DNA of 64,000 bases from Tretioscincus oriximinensis (GCA_022410635.1 JAJVDF010000169.1:786545-850544); one strand, 5' to 3'; shown: positions 1 through 11,824, counted from the stretch's first letter. Notes: a model not told the origin generated them from the sequence alone. A program made the numbers and translations.

Positions 1-190
1 CTAAGGGGATTAATTTATCGAAATGCATATTAAAAATAAAGACAGGGTAAATTTATATGTAGACCTTATTTTTGGAAACGAGAAAGAGATAAATAGCTTG
101 ACTAATAAATTACTTTGATCACTTGGGGAGGGGGTGTGGGAATATCTGAAATAAGATGAAGCAATGTCATCATTCTTTTATCCTTTGCAG

Positions 191-338
191 TGCTAAAAAA
201 CCCAATCTATAAACTGTATAGATTTCCCACTTCTGACAACAAATGGATGTGTGTACGGGAACAGATGTCTGAGAGCACGCTCTCTTTTCATATTCCCAAG
301 GAACTCATCAACCTGCACATAAAGGAGGATATGAGAAG
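191..338 (+). CDS. INPP4B: INPP4B exon A (first of 12 in window; internal exon)
   Basis: This is an internal exon of type II inositol polyphosphate 4-phosphatase, a cytosolic enzyme that removes the 4-phosphate of PI(3,4)P2 and so dampens PI3K/Akt signalling. The reading frame starts with a split codon (phase 1) after a pyrimidine-rich tract ending in AG, and it ends two bases into a codon before GTAACA. The peptide contains [18 protein letters not shown] and later [14 protein letters not shown], which match the human INPP4B segment from about residue 230 as I remember it. It encodes about 49 residues between the upstream C2 domain and the central region. INPP4A is the only close relative. 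Together the 12 exons fit INPP4B better. The upstream 190 bases are the end of the preceding intron. Confidence 0.95.
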
Positions 339-1395
339 GTAACAATGGAAGCAGTTTTTTTTAAAAAAGATAAAAGCAATCTATAAACCTGAATTCAAAA
401 TAGCAAGCTTTCTGACTCTTATTTTGGAAGCTAAAGCAAGGTCCACTAATACACTTGGTTATTTGGCAGCCAATCTGACTTGCACATCCTCTCTAGAAAT
501 TTATGTTCTGTCTCGGGGGATTATTGTCAGTCTCTCCAATGCATACAGCAGTCTCAAGGCTGTGTGCCTTCCCGGACCAAGCTCCACAGTGGTGGAACAA
601 TCTTCCATTAGAGCAGCAGCAGGTCAGGATCTGGATTCTGTGTCCTGCACATGTACAGGATGACTCTATGAAATGCGATAGGTACAAAATTAATGCAGTA
701 TCATGGTTGCGGGCACTTTGCAGGACACAGTTTCTGGGGTTGCAACCCACAGGTTGGGAAGTACTGCACTGGAAAAGTTTAGATTATTTATCAACTTGGG
801 AAGCCAGGAGCAGACATCAGCCAGTCATTGCAGCAACCATCCTTGGCACTGGGGTGTGTGATCCTTGGAAGTGTCTCTGGGTTTACTAGGAGCCAGAAGG
901 CCCAACCACCCACCTTGGTTCTGCAAAACCAGAATTTTTTTTTTNAAAAAAATAAGCCCTCACCCCCTGCCCTCTTCAAGGACTTATCTGGGCTTCCAAA
1001 CTGCCCTCCGCCCCTCTGTTGAATCCTTCATTCTTTGGGCAGGTGGGGGGTGGATGCCACCATGATCTTTCTAAGGCTTAAATAAAACGGAACTGACATA
1101 CTGGAATAGCTTGGAGTTAATTTTTTTGCATGCTTGTACATGCAAAATATTATCATATTAATACAGTAAAGGAAGCACCAGTAGTAGTGAATAGATATAC
1201 TGCTTGTAGCAGTGAACTTTTGTGACCTTGGAGGTACACAGGACCACATACTTATACAGTCTGGTTTGCACTTCTCCTTATTTTGTTCCAGAAAGTGTTC
1301 CAAACAGAGCCTATCTGTTTTTCCAGGCTACCATGGGCCATGGCAAAACCTGTGCTAGCTTGAAATGGTAAAGAGGACAAAACCACTTTCAAAAA

Positions 1396-1590
1396 AAGGA
1401 AGAGAAAGAAAGAGGAGTTATTTTTATATCCCATTTTTCTCAAACCAAAAGAATTCAAAGTTCACAAGACATTTTGTGAAGTAGGTGGGGCTGAGAGAGC
1501 TCCCAGGTAGCCCAAGGTCAGAGTTTATAACTGAACCAGATAAGAGTCTAGCACACTAATTACAAGACCAGAGTGACTCTGAAACAGAAT
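1396..1590 (-). mobile_element. degraded tRNA-derived SINE
   Basis: A GA-rich start is followed by text resembling the tail region of the squamate SINEs (TTTTTATATCCCATTTTTCT). Next come GTAGGTGGGGCTGAGAGAGC and CCAGATAAGAGTCTAGCACAC. The same order is seen at 34955-35063, and in part at 44413-44642, where the tRNA-like head reads on the minus strand. No target duplication could be made out, so the limits are approximate. Confidence 0.6.
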
Positions 1591-2375
1591 AAGGCAAAGT
1601 GCAAATCAGGCCTAGACCTTGCCTAGAAGTCAAAGACTAAGCAAGCCATTGCATTTATATAAGCTAATTTTTGTACTTAAGAAAGTGTTGTGTTCAACAG
1701 CTATATCAAGTTGTGGAAAACTCAAGTTTGGAAGGCTGTGTTCTCACTAGAGGAAAAATGGGAGAGAAAGCTATGTGGCTTCGCACTGGAAGCATTTAGT
1801 TTCCCTATAATACATAGGGGGAATGCAAAGCCACACATCGCCGAAAATGAGTTCTCCTTCAAAAGTGATGTAGGTGCAATTTTTCCCAATTTGAGCTAAC
1901 CATGTTCTAGCTATGGTTTGCCAAAGCAGGAGTGCCTCTATGCAAATGCTGCCAATGTACCATGCTGTGGCTCCATTTTGTTGTGAGGAGGCAGCTGTGG
2001 TTTTTAAAGGGAGTTTGGGGGTGGGTCTTAGTTTTGCACAATACATATCTATATTAAATTTATCTAATTATGGATTTGCACAAAACTCAAACACATTAAA
2101 AAAAGTGGAGCAGAGCATAGGAAGAGGACATTTCGAAAACAGATTATCCAACCAATGCAGCCATTAATGCCAGAAGTCAATGCGAATCTTGTGTGGATGA
2201 TGGAGCTGGAAATGGATGATAATGTTGGAGGGAATTGAATTCATTTTGCAGTTCCCAAAACCACTTCTTTCATCCCCATGAGAATGCAGTCTAAGGGNGT
2301 TTTACAAAGTTCCATATTATCCTGAGGATAAGCCATAGGTTTCTAATAGATGGAATCAAAATGAAAATAAGCAGG

Positions 2376-2684
2376 AAAAGAAGAAGAGGAAGAACTGGGT
2401 TCTTATATCCCGCTTTTCTCACCTTTCAAAGGGACTCAAAGCGGCTTACAAGGGTATTTTGCCCAAAGACTGACATTTTAGCTTCCCAACCAGGTTGTGG
2501 TGGTTCCCATGTATCTACTTGCAGTCAGTTGCAATTTCTTGCAATTCATGCTTTCGAATACCTGGGTTGGCTAGAGCTACAGGCTAGTGAAAGGTGCTCA
2601 CCCCTCCCCACGTCCCACACAGGGCTTCGAAACCTGATCTCCCAGCCGAGATACCATTTTCTTAGTGGCTGAGCTATCCGTGCT
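2376..2684 (-). mobile_element. tRNA-derived SINE with (GAA) tail
   Basis: On the + strand this starts with a GAA-rich run, then CCCGCTTTTCTCACCTTTCA and GGGACTCAAAGCGGCTTAC. A shared body follows, and it ends with a tRNA-like head on the minus strand: the B-box-like GGCTTCGAAACC near 2623 and the A-box-like AGCTCAGCCACT read back from about 2678. It is the same family as the better-preserved copy at 38733-39103, and it is an ordinary interspersed repeat of the intron. Confidence 0.8.
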
Positions 2685-4680
2685 TGAGTGTGTGTTTGAC
2701 TTGCATATGTTATTTGTCCTTGTTCTTCCTGTAGTCAGTTCTTTTTTGTAATAAAGAAGATATTTTTATTTATTTGAAGTTCAAAGCAACTGAACTATTC
2801 CAAACTGGGAAATTTCCTGAAAAACAATCCAAGTAATTTGTCTGTTTGGAGTAATCTTATCCACCTTCATGGAATCGTCCTACAGTTGATTCTAAGTTGT
2901 CTTGCAGATTCATCCAAAAATCAATTAGATGAAAGTTTTGCAGTCAAAATATTTTTAATTTCAAAACCTTCACAGGTGTGAAATCATTAGTGCAATATAC
3001 CCATTAAACATCGTTTATCTTTGAATATAAAAGCTAGTCAATACAATAATACAATCATAGGGGGAACTTGGGGTTGTTGTTCTTTAAGGAGATATTGAGA
3101 GCTATAGTTTTCCTTCAAAAATATGTAAATGATTTTCAATAGAAGTTAATGGAAACAGCATGCTTCTGCATTGTAAGGAGGGTTTAGTGCCTACTGAAAG
3201 AGAATTTTTATTGTTTTGAGCAACATTTAGCCAGCTGCTTTTGGTTTCAGATTNACCTTTAAGGTGAATTCTTTCTGAGAATCTAACTCTCAAATTGGAG
3301 CATTGAAAAAGTGTTCTTTAGAATTCTGTCCAAGGTATTTCTTGATCAACCTGATATTAAGGCTGCAGATGCATTTCCCATTAAGGCGCTGTTGAGTCCA
3401 CAAAGTCCATCGTTCTGAATGTGTTACCATAAAAAATGAACTCAGAAGTGCTGCAGCATCACTCCAAACGCACTCCACAGGCTCCGAAGTTCATGATGAA
3501 ATTGTGTCATCGTGGCAGCTTTTTGTAATTCGTGCCACGTACTCTTGACAATGGAGATCAGACAACAAAAGGCGAGCGCAAGAACAGGGGCTGGGGGCTC
3601 TTTTGTTTGACATTCCCTCCAGGCTCAGCAGCTTCCCTCCCTCCTCTGGAAAAACAGTTTTTTTCACCTACTGCACCTGGTGAAAGAGAGTCATTGAGCA
3701 CTCTCAGCTCACAGCAATCGGGACGTTAACATGGAATGAATGCTCAGGGAATACTCAGGTAAAATTAAGCCCTCACTTTGCTTTCATTTTGGAACGATTA
3801 AATCCGTTTTCCATTCCCTTTTAAAGTTCTAATGGGAATGCAGCCTAAAAGTGCCTTAAAATATCAACAAAATATTGCTTAAAACTCTGACAAAAGTGAC
3901 CATATGCACTTAAAGTTATTCTTTTCCTGCCCAAACAAGGATTTAGAGTGGGCTTGAGTAGAATGTGTATGGATTTATTTGTTTCTCATTCTTTATGTTG
4001 AACACCTGTACCTCCATAATACCCCAGAGTAGCAGACAATAACAATAAGTTACAATTTAGAACAATGACCTATTTTGTGAAAAATAAAGAAACCATCTAC
4101 GATAGACAAGCAAACGGAAAGAGCTTTCTGTCTGAAACCATATGTCTGAATGAAAATATTTTAAGAGTTTCTGCTGTTTCTAGCCTATAGGGTCCTAAAG
4201 ATGATAACACTTGACTTTGCTATAGGGTTCACATTAGTGCCGGCCACTGAGAACTCCATAGGGGGTTTGCTGATAGCGTGCATAGAGCTATTTTGGCGAT
4301 TCCCACCTTCAATGCAGGCTCCCTTTCCGCATGGGAATCACCATGTTAGGGGAACTCCACCCTCTGTTCCCCCAACATGGCGCTACCAGTGCCGCTCACT
4401 CTTCCAGAAGCCAAAAGGAACGAAGGAGGAGCCATTCCATTTGTGCATGCACACGAGAAGCACCTACACAAGATTTATTAGTGGTGCTATGATGTGGCAA
4501 TGGCAGTTTGGTGCCATAGTGGTATAAGAAAGGCGTGAAAGAATGTTATATTATTCTTTATCAAAAGAGTGAAGAAAAGCNGCTTTCATAGTACTTTCCT
4601 CGGTTTGTGACTATCAAGACTGAACCCAAATCGTTTTGATAAGCATTGCATATACTCTGCCACTAAAGAGGGATAAGTGT

Positions 4681-5127
4681 CACGGTGGTGCATGGATGGC
4701 ATTTTCAGGGTGTGCTGAGGTGCGCTAGGGAGTTCAGGTAAGATTTTCTCACCTGTTCCCCAGTGCCATTCAACTTCCATGCCAAATACTGGCCACTCAA
4801 GTGCACAGCCCTCATGAAGGAGATTCTTCCAAAGCAAAGAGGACAGAGCCAGCTGCCCTGCTTCTGGACCTGTGCCAGGCAAAGCTTTGCTTGCTTTGGA
4901 TCGGATAACTTGGCACAGATGGAGAGGCAGGCCAGATGGCTCTGCCCTCTTTCCTTTGAAAAGACCTCCCCCATGATGGCCACCTCCAGAGTGTCATGCT
5001 GTGCTCATGAATAGCCAGCACTTGGTGTAAAATTTGAACAGCGCCAGAAATCAGTTAAGAAAACGTTGCCTGAACTCAATGGGAACCCTCAGCACACTCT
5101 GAAAATAGTGTCCATGCACCACCGCTG
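4681..5127. mobile_element. foldback (hAT-like) non-autonomous DNA transposon
   Basis: The two halves of this 447-bp segment are imperfect reverse complements. The left end reads CACGGTGGTGCATGGA and the right end reads TCCATGCACCACCGCTG. Further in, TTTTCAGGGTGTGCTGAGG pairs with CCTCAGCACACTCTGAAAA, and CCTGTGCCA (4869) pairs with TGGCACAG (4911), putting the centre near 4894. The flanks ATAAGTGT and GTAACTGT agree at 6 of 8 positions, allowing a 1-bp offset, as for an aged 8-bp hAT target duplication. Short open frames inside are by-products of the palindrome. Confidence 0.65.
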
Positions 5128-5245
5128 GGTAACTGTGATGAAACATAGGTTCACACAGATTAGAAATCCTGCTCTGTTTTATTTGTACTTGCACATTGTT
5201 AAGCCTCTAGATTTCGNCATGGTTTTGTTTTTCCTTCTGCTGTAG

Positions 5246-5376
5246 GAATCAGGAACTTAACGAATTGGGAGAACTTGCTCCACATTGGGACAATATGCGC
5301 AAAAGTGTTATTGCACACTGTGATCAAATGTTAACCCTCTATCAAAATATGCTCACAGAGCTTGGGAAATATACAG
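5246..5376 (+). CDS. INPP4B: INPP4B exon B
   Basis: This exon follows a T-rich tract ending in CTGTAG. Its first base completes the arginine codon begun in exon A, and 43 full codons follow, including [14 protein letters not shown] and [20 protein letters not shown]. It ends with one base of a glycine codon before GTAAGG (phase 1). The match to human INPP4B (around residues 279-322, from memory) is nearly residue for residue. It lies in the central, mainly helical part of the protein between the C2 and phosphatase regions, and no catalytic residues are expected here. The 131-nt length is not a multiple of three, so skipping it would break the frame. Confidence 0.96.
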
Positions 5377-6081
5377 GTAAGGAAGTGTCTTGATCAAACA
5401 ATTGAAGAAATGGTTATAGTAGCATTATTGTCATCAATCCATTCAATTAATACTCCATGAAAGATCATAAGTATACATTGAGCAGATATATCCTTTTTCT
5501 TTTTTTCCCTTCTTTTTTCGCCTTGCTGACAAGCTAACTAAAATATTCCTTGCTTGTCTAAATTTAGATTTCCCAGGGAAACAGTAAACTAAAACTCATA
5601 AAGGTCTTTTTGTTCTAAGATCTCAGTCCCAATTCTCTATGCAAGTTTACCCATTAGAAAGTAATGTGTGCTAGGGAGCGACAGTGGTGGTCTGGGTCTA
5701 AGAGAAATTAAAATTTGCCAGGTGATCCGTGTCTTTTGAACAGGCGTGGAACTAGAATTACTACATTCAGTGCATCCTATTAACTAACTAGAAAAAGCTT
5801 TTATGCATATTGCTAAGTACAGAATAACCCTATATATTTCTAAAGACAGGAAAAACAGTATTATTTATTTGTGATTTTGAAATGTTTTATATAGAAATGT
5901 TGCAAAATGCTTTAATTTGATTACCCAAAAATTTNTAAATTGTATACTTCATCTATGTTATGTTTTTCGGCCTTGTTTTCTTAATCTTCCCCACAAAAGA
6001 AAAAAACGTAGCCATGTTAGTCTGGATCAATAAACATAAATGGGGGTGTAGTATAGCAGTATCGCTCTACACTATGGATAA

Positions 6082-7505
6082 AACATAAGAACGTAAGAAG
6101 AGCCATACTGGATTAGGCCACAGCCCATCTAGTCCAGCATTCTGTCTCATACAAAGGCCCACGAGATGCACCTGTCAGTCTGAACAGAGGAAAGCAAAAT
6201 ATGCACCTGTTCATGACTCCCTCTCTATTCACCCTATCCATCTCATGCATGATTTTGTACACTTCAATCAGATCACCTCTCAAACATCGCCTTTCGAGGC
6301 TGAAGAGGACCAAACGTTGCAGCCTGACTTCATAAGGGAGGTGCTTCAGACCCTTGATCATTTTTGTTGCCCTTTTCTGCATCTTCTCTAGTTCCACATA
6401 TATCCCTCTTGAGATGTGGTGACCAGAAACTGAACACAGTATTCCAAATGTGACTTCACCACAGATTTATAAAGAGACTTGTTTTTGATTCCTTTCCTAA
6501 TTATCCCCAACATAGAATTTGCCTTTTTTGCTGCTGCTGCACACTGGATTGACATCTTCATCGAATAGTCCACCAACAACCCAAGATCCTTTTCTTGCTC
6601 GGTTACAGAAAGCTTGGTTCCCATCAGGTGGTAGGAGTAGTTGGGGTTCTTTGCCCCAATGTGCATAACCTTGCACATGGTTAAATTGAAGAGCGTTTGC
6701 CACTTTGATGACCACTCACCCAATTTCAATAGATCACTCTGGAGTGCCTTACAATCATTTTCACTACCCTGAACAGTTTAGTGTCGTCAGCAAACTTGGC
6801 TANTTCACTATTTTCCTCGGCATCCAGATCGTTTATAAATATATTGAAAAGCAAAGGTCCCAATACAGACCCCTGGGGTACCCCACTTCTTACCTCTCTC
6901 CACTCAGATAACTGTCCATTTAATACCCTCTGTTTTCTATCTTTTAGCCAGTTTCCAATCCAGGACAAAGCCTGTCCTCTTATACCATGAGTGTGGAGCT
7001 TTTTTAGAAGCCTTTGATGAGGGACTTTATCAAAAGCTTTCTGAAAATCTAGATAGACAATATCAACTGAATCCCCTTTATCTACATGTTTGTTAACACT
7101 CTCAAAGAATTCTAGCAAGTTAGTAAGGCATGATTTACCTTTTCAGATGCCATGCTAGGTTTCATTCAGCAATGCATGCTTCTCCATGTGTTTAGTAGTT
7201 TTGTCCTTGATTATGGTTTCCAACACTTTACCTGGATCTAACACGTCCATAATTTCCGGAATCACCCCGGGATCCTTTTTTGAAGATTGGTGTTACGTTA
7301 GCTACCCTCCAATCTACTGATACTATGCCTGATCTTAAGGAAAGATTAAATATTTTGGTTAGAAATTCAGCAATTTCACATTTGAGTTCTTTAAGAATTC
7401 TTGGGTGAATGCCGTCTGGCCCTGGGGATTTATAAATGTTCAGCTTATTAAGGTTTGCAAGGACCTCCTCCCTTGTTATCTCTACATCTCTATCTTTACA
7501 CTTTT
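6082..7505 (-). pseudogene. CR1/L3-like LINE, 5'-truncated and internally deleted
   Basis: On the minus strand this encodes pieces of a non-LTR reverse transcriptase: KSPGPDGIHPRILKEL, then [30 protein letters not shown] and the catalytic FADDTKLF. A C-terminal segment VRLQRLVLFSLERRCLRGD follows. The 3' end near 6082-6150 carries the CTTACGTTCTTATG tail. The pieces lie in three different frames, with stops between them, so the copy is dead. Compared with the copy at 26460-28985 it lacks about 285 bp next to position 6222. RT motifs give the class. The assignment within CR1/L3 is by likeness. Confidence 0.9.
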
Positions 7506-7654
7506 ATGGATATAGTAGAATTTTCACCAAGTGCAGCTTATAGTACCTGGGTGGTGGTGGTGGTAGGAATCACTTTTCCACACCCACTAAAGTAGCAAAG
7601 TTTTATCTAGATTTTTATGTAATAACCTCAGTCTAGTAGTACTTTAGAGGCTAG

Positions 7655-7870
7655 AAAAAAAAGGGCTGGGTTTTATTTCCCTGCTTTTCTCTCCCTAAGG
7701 GACTCAAAGCAGCTTAAAAAANTTTTTCCCCAAAAGCTTACATTGTGGCAGTAGCCATTAATCTAATTGCAAACTGCTTTTGAACCGCTGGGTTGACTGG
7801 AGCTAAGGCGCTCACCCCTCTCCATAACTGACACATGGGCCTCAAATGGACAACGTCTCTGTTGAAAGGC
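7655..7870 (-). mobile_element. degraded (GAA)-type SINE
   Basis: The fragments CTGCTTTTCTCTCCCTAAGG, GGGACTCAAAGCAGCTTA and GCGCTCACCCCTCTCCATAA keep the order seen in the intact family member at 38733-39103. Many substitutions and a missing tRNA head mark it as an old copy. Confidence 0.6.
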
Positions 7871-8706
7871 CTGTTTTCAACCTCTGTCCGACCATGCTTC
7901 ACCCCTCTCTATAACTGGAGAAAGTTGTTGTAGAAAGTACCCGATAGAGTTTCTGCAGACTAAGCCATTTTCATCAAATGCTGTGTCTGACGGCCATGAT
8001 AAAGAGCAAAGCCCCCATCCTCTTTACTTCCAACTTTCCTCCCACCCTCTGGAAGCACCATAATATGGTATCCATCGTACACTATGCTCAAGGACTACTT
8101 TAGGATTTTTATATACCTATCATACTTTTCGATGCTATTATCCAGAACTGCATTCTTAGACTTCTCTGGTAGTTTTCAATCCCCAAGATGAATCCAGACC
8201 TATTTAGCTTCCCAGATGGAATCACATCAATTTCAGTATCTGCCATCTGGGTGTACCAATGTTACAGGTGTTCAGTACCAAAAAGTATGTGTGCTGTGAC
8301 TGAACATATAGGTCACAAGTCATTTCTGTTCTTTTTTGAGATGAGTTTAAAAGCTTAGAAAAAGGCTTACATCACCAAAGCTCATTATTACAAATTTAAT
8401 TTTTCTTCCCATGGATTTGCTGGGAGTTTCATTAAATTGGTTTTGTTATCCTACTAGCTTTAGACATACACACATACGTTAATGTGGGATTTTGGCTCTG
8501 TAGAGCCCTGTTTGCACACAACGTATTTTTCATTAGTCTATTCTTAGCCTGCTGCAGAAAACTCTTGATATACCACACAAGCTACCANTGCAGCCATATT
8601 ACCTATGGAAGGAGAAAGGGACAAGAAAACCTAAGTTGTCACACTAGGGGTTACAATTCATCAGTGGTCAACAAGGATTCCCTGGGATCTAGTCTTATTT
8701 AAGTAC

Positions 8707-8890
8707 ATGTAGAAATCATAGAACAATACAATCTTAGAGCTGGGTCATCAGGTCCAACCCTATGCTCAATGCAAAATTCACTAAACCATTCCACATTGCC
8801 CACACTTCCAATGAAGGGGAGCTTGCCACCTCTTAGAACTAAATATTTATGAAGAATTTCATATTTGTAATGTTCTGCCCACAAATAATC
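8707..8890 (-). mobile_element. CR1 LINE 3' fragment
   Basis: The + strand starts AGAAATCATAGAACAATACA and continues through GGTCATCAGGTCCAACCCTA, the reverse complement of a typical amniote CR1 3' end with its ATTCTATGATT-type terminal repeats. Only the last 180 or so bases are present, as usual for 5'-truncated CR1 copies. Confidence 0.75.
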
Positions 8891-9019
8891 TTAACTGCTA
8901 TCTCCTTGGTTTCTGCAGTTTCAGTGACCTCGGAACTGCTTTCTCGATATTTTGTGGATTTTGCTTTTTTTTTTTTAAGGGACAGGCTATGCTTTGATTA
9001 ATTTGTTTTGATCTTCCAG

Positions 9020-9124
9020 GTTCTTCCTTTAAATCAAGCTGCAGTAAAGGAGAAAAAACTCTAGAATTTGTTCCCATAAATCTACATCTGCAAAGAATGT
9101 ATGTGCATAGTCCTCAGTTGAGAG
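9020..9124 (+). CDS. INPP4B: INPP4B exon C
   Basis: This 105-nt exon lies between a pyrimidine tract ending in TTCCAG and the non-standard donor GTAGTG. It starts and ends in phase 1. Its residues include [12 protein letters not shown] and [15 protein letters not shown], matching human INPP4B around residues 323-357 (from memory). Because it is symmetric and divisible by three, skipping it would remove 35 residues without shifting the frame. The donor has G at +4, unlike the GTAAG pattern of most neighbours. I keep this end because the next exon's first two bases complete the aspartate codon exactly. Confidence 0.95.
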
Positions 9125-9518
9125 GTAGTGTATATTCTGTACACAGTTCAGTAATTACTCATTTGGCGTATTTATGAAACAGATTTTATTCCTGTTTATT
9201 GCAGATCCTTAAACTTAAGCAATTCAACTGCCCAAAACATATTATTAACGCTGCTTCTGAGACAATGAAATCAGTATTAATACCATATTTAAGTAGAGCA
9301 ACTTATTCTTGCCGTTCATGTTTCACAGCTTTCAGAGACAAATGTATGATATAACAGATTTTGCACTCATGGCTAGGGTAGTTTTTTGTTCCCTATTTTA
9401 TTCCTGGGAGGTGCTAGGAGTTGCATCCAAACTGTTTTCTTCCTATTTTTCTTAGGCTAGGATGGTTTACGGTTTAGTGATTGCTGTACGGATTAGTGCA
9501 TGTTATACTCTCCTAGGG

Positions 9519-9896
9519 TAGGCTGACCAGATGACCTCTTTTTAGGGAGGAAAACTGGTTTCTAGGGAAGGGGGGGGAATATCAATGTTTTTGGTGAGGA
9601 AAAAAAGAATTGGATTAAAAAAAAAAAATCACTGCACCACCACTAGGGAGCTCTGGCAACCGGGGCTATCTTCTGAAGGCACCCTGCCCTCAGTAAAAAA
9701 TAAAAATGCAAATTTCTCACACACATCAAAAAAATCTTGCTTGCTTTGCGAGGAGTATGGATTTCGGTGGGTGATTTGCATATGCAAATCATGAATATGC
9801 AAATTAGCNTGAATATTAATTATCCTAGTTTGGATATGCAAATTAGCATGAATATTAATTATCCTAGTTTGGGCCTCATAAAATCTGGTCAGTCTA
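9519..9896. mobile_element. hAT-like MITE (TAGGCTGACCAG family, copy 1)
   Basis: The left end TAGGCTGACCAGATG and the right end CATAAAATCTGGTCAGTCTA form inverted termini. The flanking octamers TCCTAGGG and TCTTAGGA agree at 6 of 8 positions. The inside contains a 39-bp direct duplication (see the separate entry). The same termini occur at 22058-22259, where the 8-bp target duplication is perfect, and that supports the limits chosen here. There is no transposase coding capacity, so it is non-autonomous. Confidence 0.75.
9795..9872 (+). repeat. 39-bp tandem duplication with octamer motifs
   Basis: Two adjacent copies, starting at 9795 and 9834, share ATATGCAAATTAGC then TGAATATTAATTATCC. Each contains the octamer ATGCAAAT (the POU/Oct consensus). 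Just before, at about 9775-9790, the palindrome ATTTGCATATGCAAAT gives two more octamers in opposite orientation. A related inverted copy lies at 10614-10656. This is internal sequence of the hAT-like element, and any regulatory role is only inferred. Confidence 0.85.
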
Positions 9897-11600
9897 TCTT
9901 AGGATGTAATGGTGGACTGGGTCTAAAGATATTGGTTGCCAGGAGACAAAATAGGACCCACCCATAACTATAAAAGTATTAATTTTCTAATTCTATCTGC
10001 ATAATTATGTTCTCCAACTTTTTAACTAGGTTTGGGGCAATTTTGCAGCCTTATTATTTCTGTCCAGCCAAATGGGGTCTGCAGTTTGTTTGGGGCCTAA
10101 ACAGCAAATGCAACAGGCAGGCCTCAATGGATGTAATAGAAATAATAAGCTTTCAGCCTTGTCGAAAACAACAAATGTCACCCATGATCCACCAACATGA
10201 TCACTACAGTTCAGTTCTGATAATGCCGTGTTCCTTAAGCTAAAGCTATTTTCAAGCACTCTGCACTAACAGCTGAACAGAAAAAGCAGTGCTCTGCCTG
10301 CTCTATTTCTGCTTAATAATGTTCTCAAGCCAGGCAGTTGAGCCCTGCCTCCTCCTACCAGTACAATTCACCAGACGTGGCACATCAATTGCCTGTGGCT
10401 ATAGTAGAACATCCCTGGCAGGCAGCGATCCCTTTTGAAGGGGCAGCATTTACTCATTTTTAAAGTGAACTGAAGCTGGATGAAATTTAAGTATGTGACC
10501 AAGGCCCTAGGATTGTGCATCTACCTTTACCACTTCATGGTCTCTCCAGCAATGCTATTTTCAGCAACAACAATATGAGGGGAGAAGAGGCAGATTAGTG
10601 GGGGACCCAATTTTCTGAGGCCCAAACTGGGGGTTATTAATATTCATGCTAATTTGTCCATTCATATGCCCTTTGTATTATACCCCAATCATGAGTGAAG
10701 TGCGCAAGTAAAAATTTGTCCGGGGCAGGACAGGAAATGACATCATTTGTAACATCACATCCAGGGCAGGGGCTGGAAATGGTGTCACTCCAGGTGCCAT
10801 TCCTGGAAGCGGAGGCTAGAACTGATATCATTTGTGATGTCACTTCAGGCTTCTGGGCGACCTTTTCTGAAATTGGGCTGCAACATTTCCCTTGTGAAAT
10901 CTGACTGAAACATTTAGGCTTCTTCAGCCTAAAAAAATGGCTTTTAAGAAGTAATCTGATTATAGACGAGTCCCTGAGCCAATTTCCTGTAGCAGCAAAA
11001 ATGTTTCCTGTGGACGGGTCAATAAGTGAAGATTTGCTGAGAATGCATTCTTGTGCCCAGGGCTAGCTGCGTTGCAGGCTGGGAGCTGTAGTCTTCAAGG
11101 CAGTAGGCAAATAGCATTGCAAAAAAAATAATTTTATCAGGGAAAGCGTGACCCAGCTGAACAGGCAGCAGCATGCTCACTAGTTGAATCAGGCCAAAGC
11201 CCATTAAGGCCTAGTGCCAATGCCCCCCTGTCAGCATGGAATAAGGGAGCAGAGGCCAAGGAGATGACGACATGCATCATTGCCCCTCTGCCTTGGCGAG
11301 CACAGGGCCTAGTACCGACGTCCCCCTTTTGGGCTCAGGAGAGGCAACCATCATAAGTGTGTCCTCTCCTGATCCCCAGTGGCCCCTGCCTAACTGTCTA
11401 CTCTCTGCCCTCCTCTGCCCCTCCATTCTACCCCACTCCACTCCCCCACCCCTGTGCCCCAATTACCCATTCACCCTTTTTCTTCCCCTCCCCACCACCG
11501 CTGCCACCACAGCACCCATTTACCTTTTCCCTCCCTCCTACACTTACAGAAGCCAAGCCCCACACCATGTAGCTCGACTTCTGCCACCCTCACAACCCCC

Positions 11601-11824
11601 NNNNNNNNNNNNNNNNNNNNNNNNNNNNNNNNNNNNNNNNNNNNNNNNNNNNNNNNNNNNNNNNNNNNNNNNNNNNNNNNNNNNNNNNNNNNNNNNNNNN
11701 NNNNNNNNNNNNNNNNNNNNNNNNNNNNNNNNNNNNNNNNNNNNNNNNNNNNNNNNNNNNNNNNNNNNNNNNNNNNNNNNNNNNNNNNNNNNNNNNNNNN
11801 NNNNNNNNNNNNNNNNNNNNNNNN
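11601..11824. other. assembly gap (224 N)
   Basis: The run of undetermined bases follows a pyrimidine-rich stretch and precedes an LTR-like segment. Any reading frame drawn across it is meaningless, and the missing sequence could contain the upstream half of that LTR. Confidence 1.

Larger units (their letters stand above)
339..5245 (+). other. INPP4B intron A-B
   Basis: This is a 4.9-kb intron. It holds a tRNA-SINE-like fragment near 1396-1590, a (GAA)-tailed SINE at 2376-2684 and a foldback element at 4681-5127. The segment 500-800 and the moderately GC-rich segment 4225-4530 look unlike the AT-rich background and may be old mobile DNA, but I recognise no family in them. I see nothing coding in the rest. 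Single undetermined bases lie near 945, 2298, 3254, 4581 and 5217. Confidence 0.85.
5377..9019 (+). other. INPP4B intron B-C
   Basis: This is a 3.6-kb intron. The main content is a reverse-strand CR1/L3-like LINE (about 6082-7505). A short piece of the 'TAGCCATGTTAGTCT' repeat lies at 6007-6040, a degraded (GAA)-SINE near 7655-7870, a CR1 3' end at 8707-8890 and a short (GGT)n run near 7550. The remaining stretches, 5377-6000 and 7870-8700, are AT-rich and show nothing I recognise. Confidence 0.85.

Noticed and set aside
4225..4530. A 108-codon open frame near 4201-4527
   Set aside because: The segment is GC-richer than the intron but has no splice sites in phase with INPP4B, no recognisable domain and no matching region elsewhere in the window.
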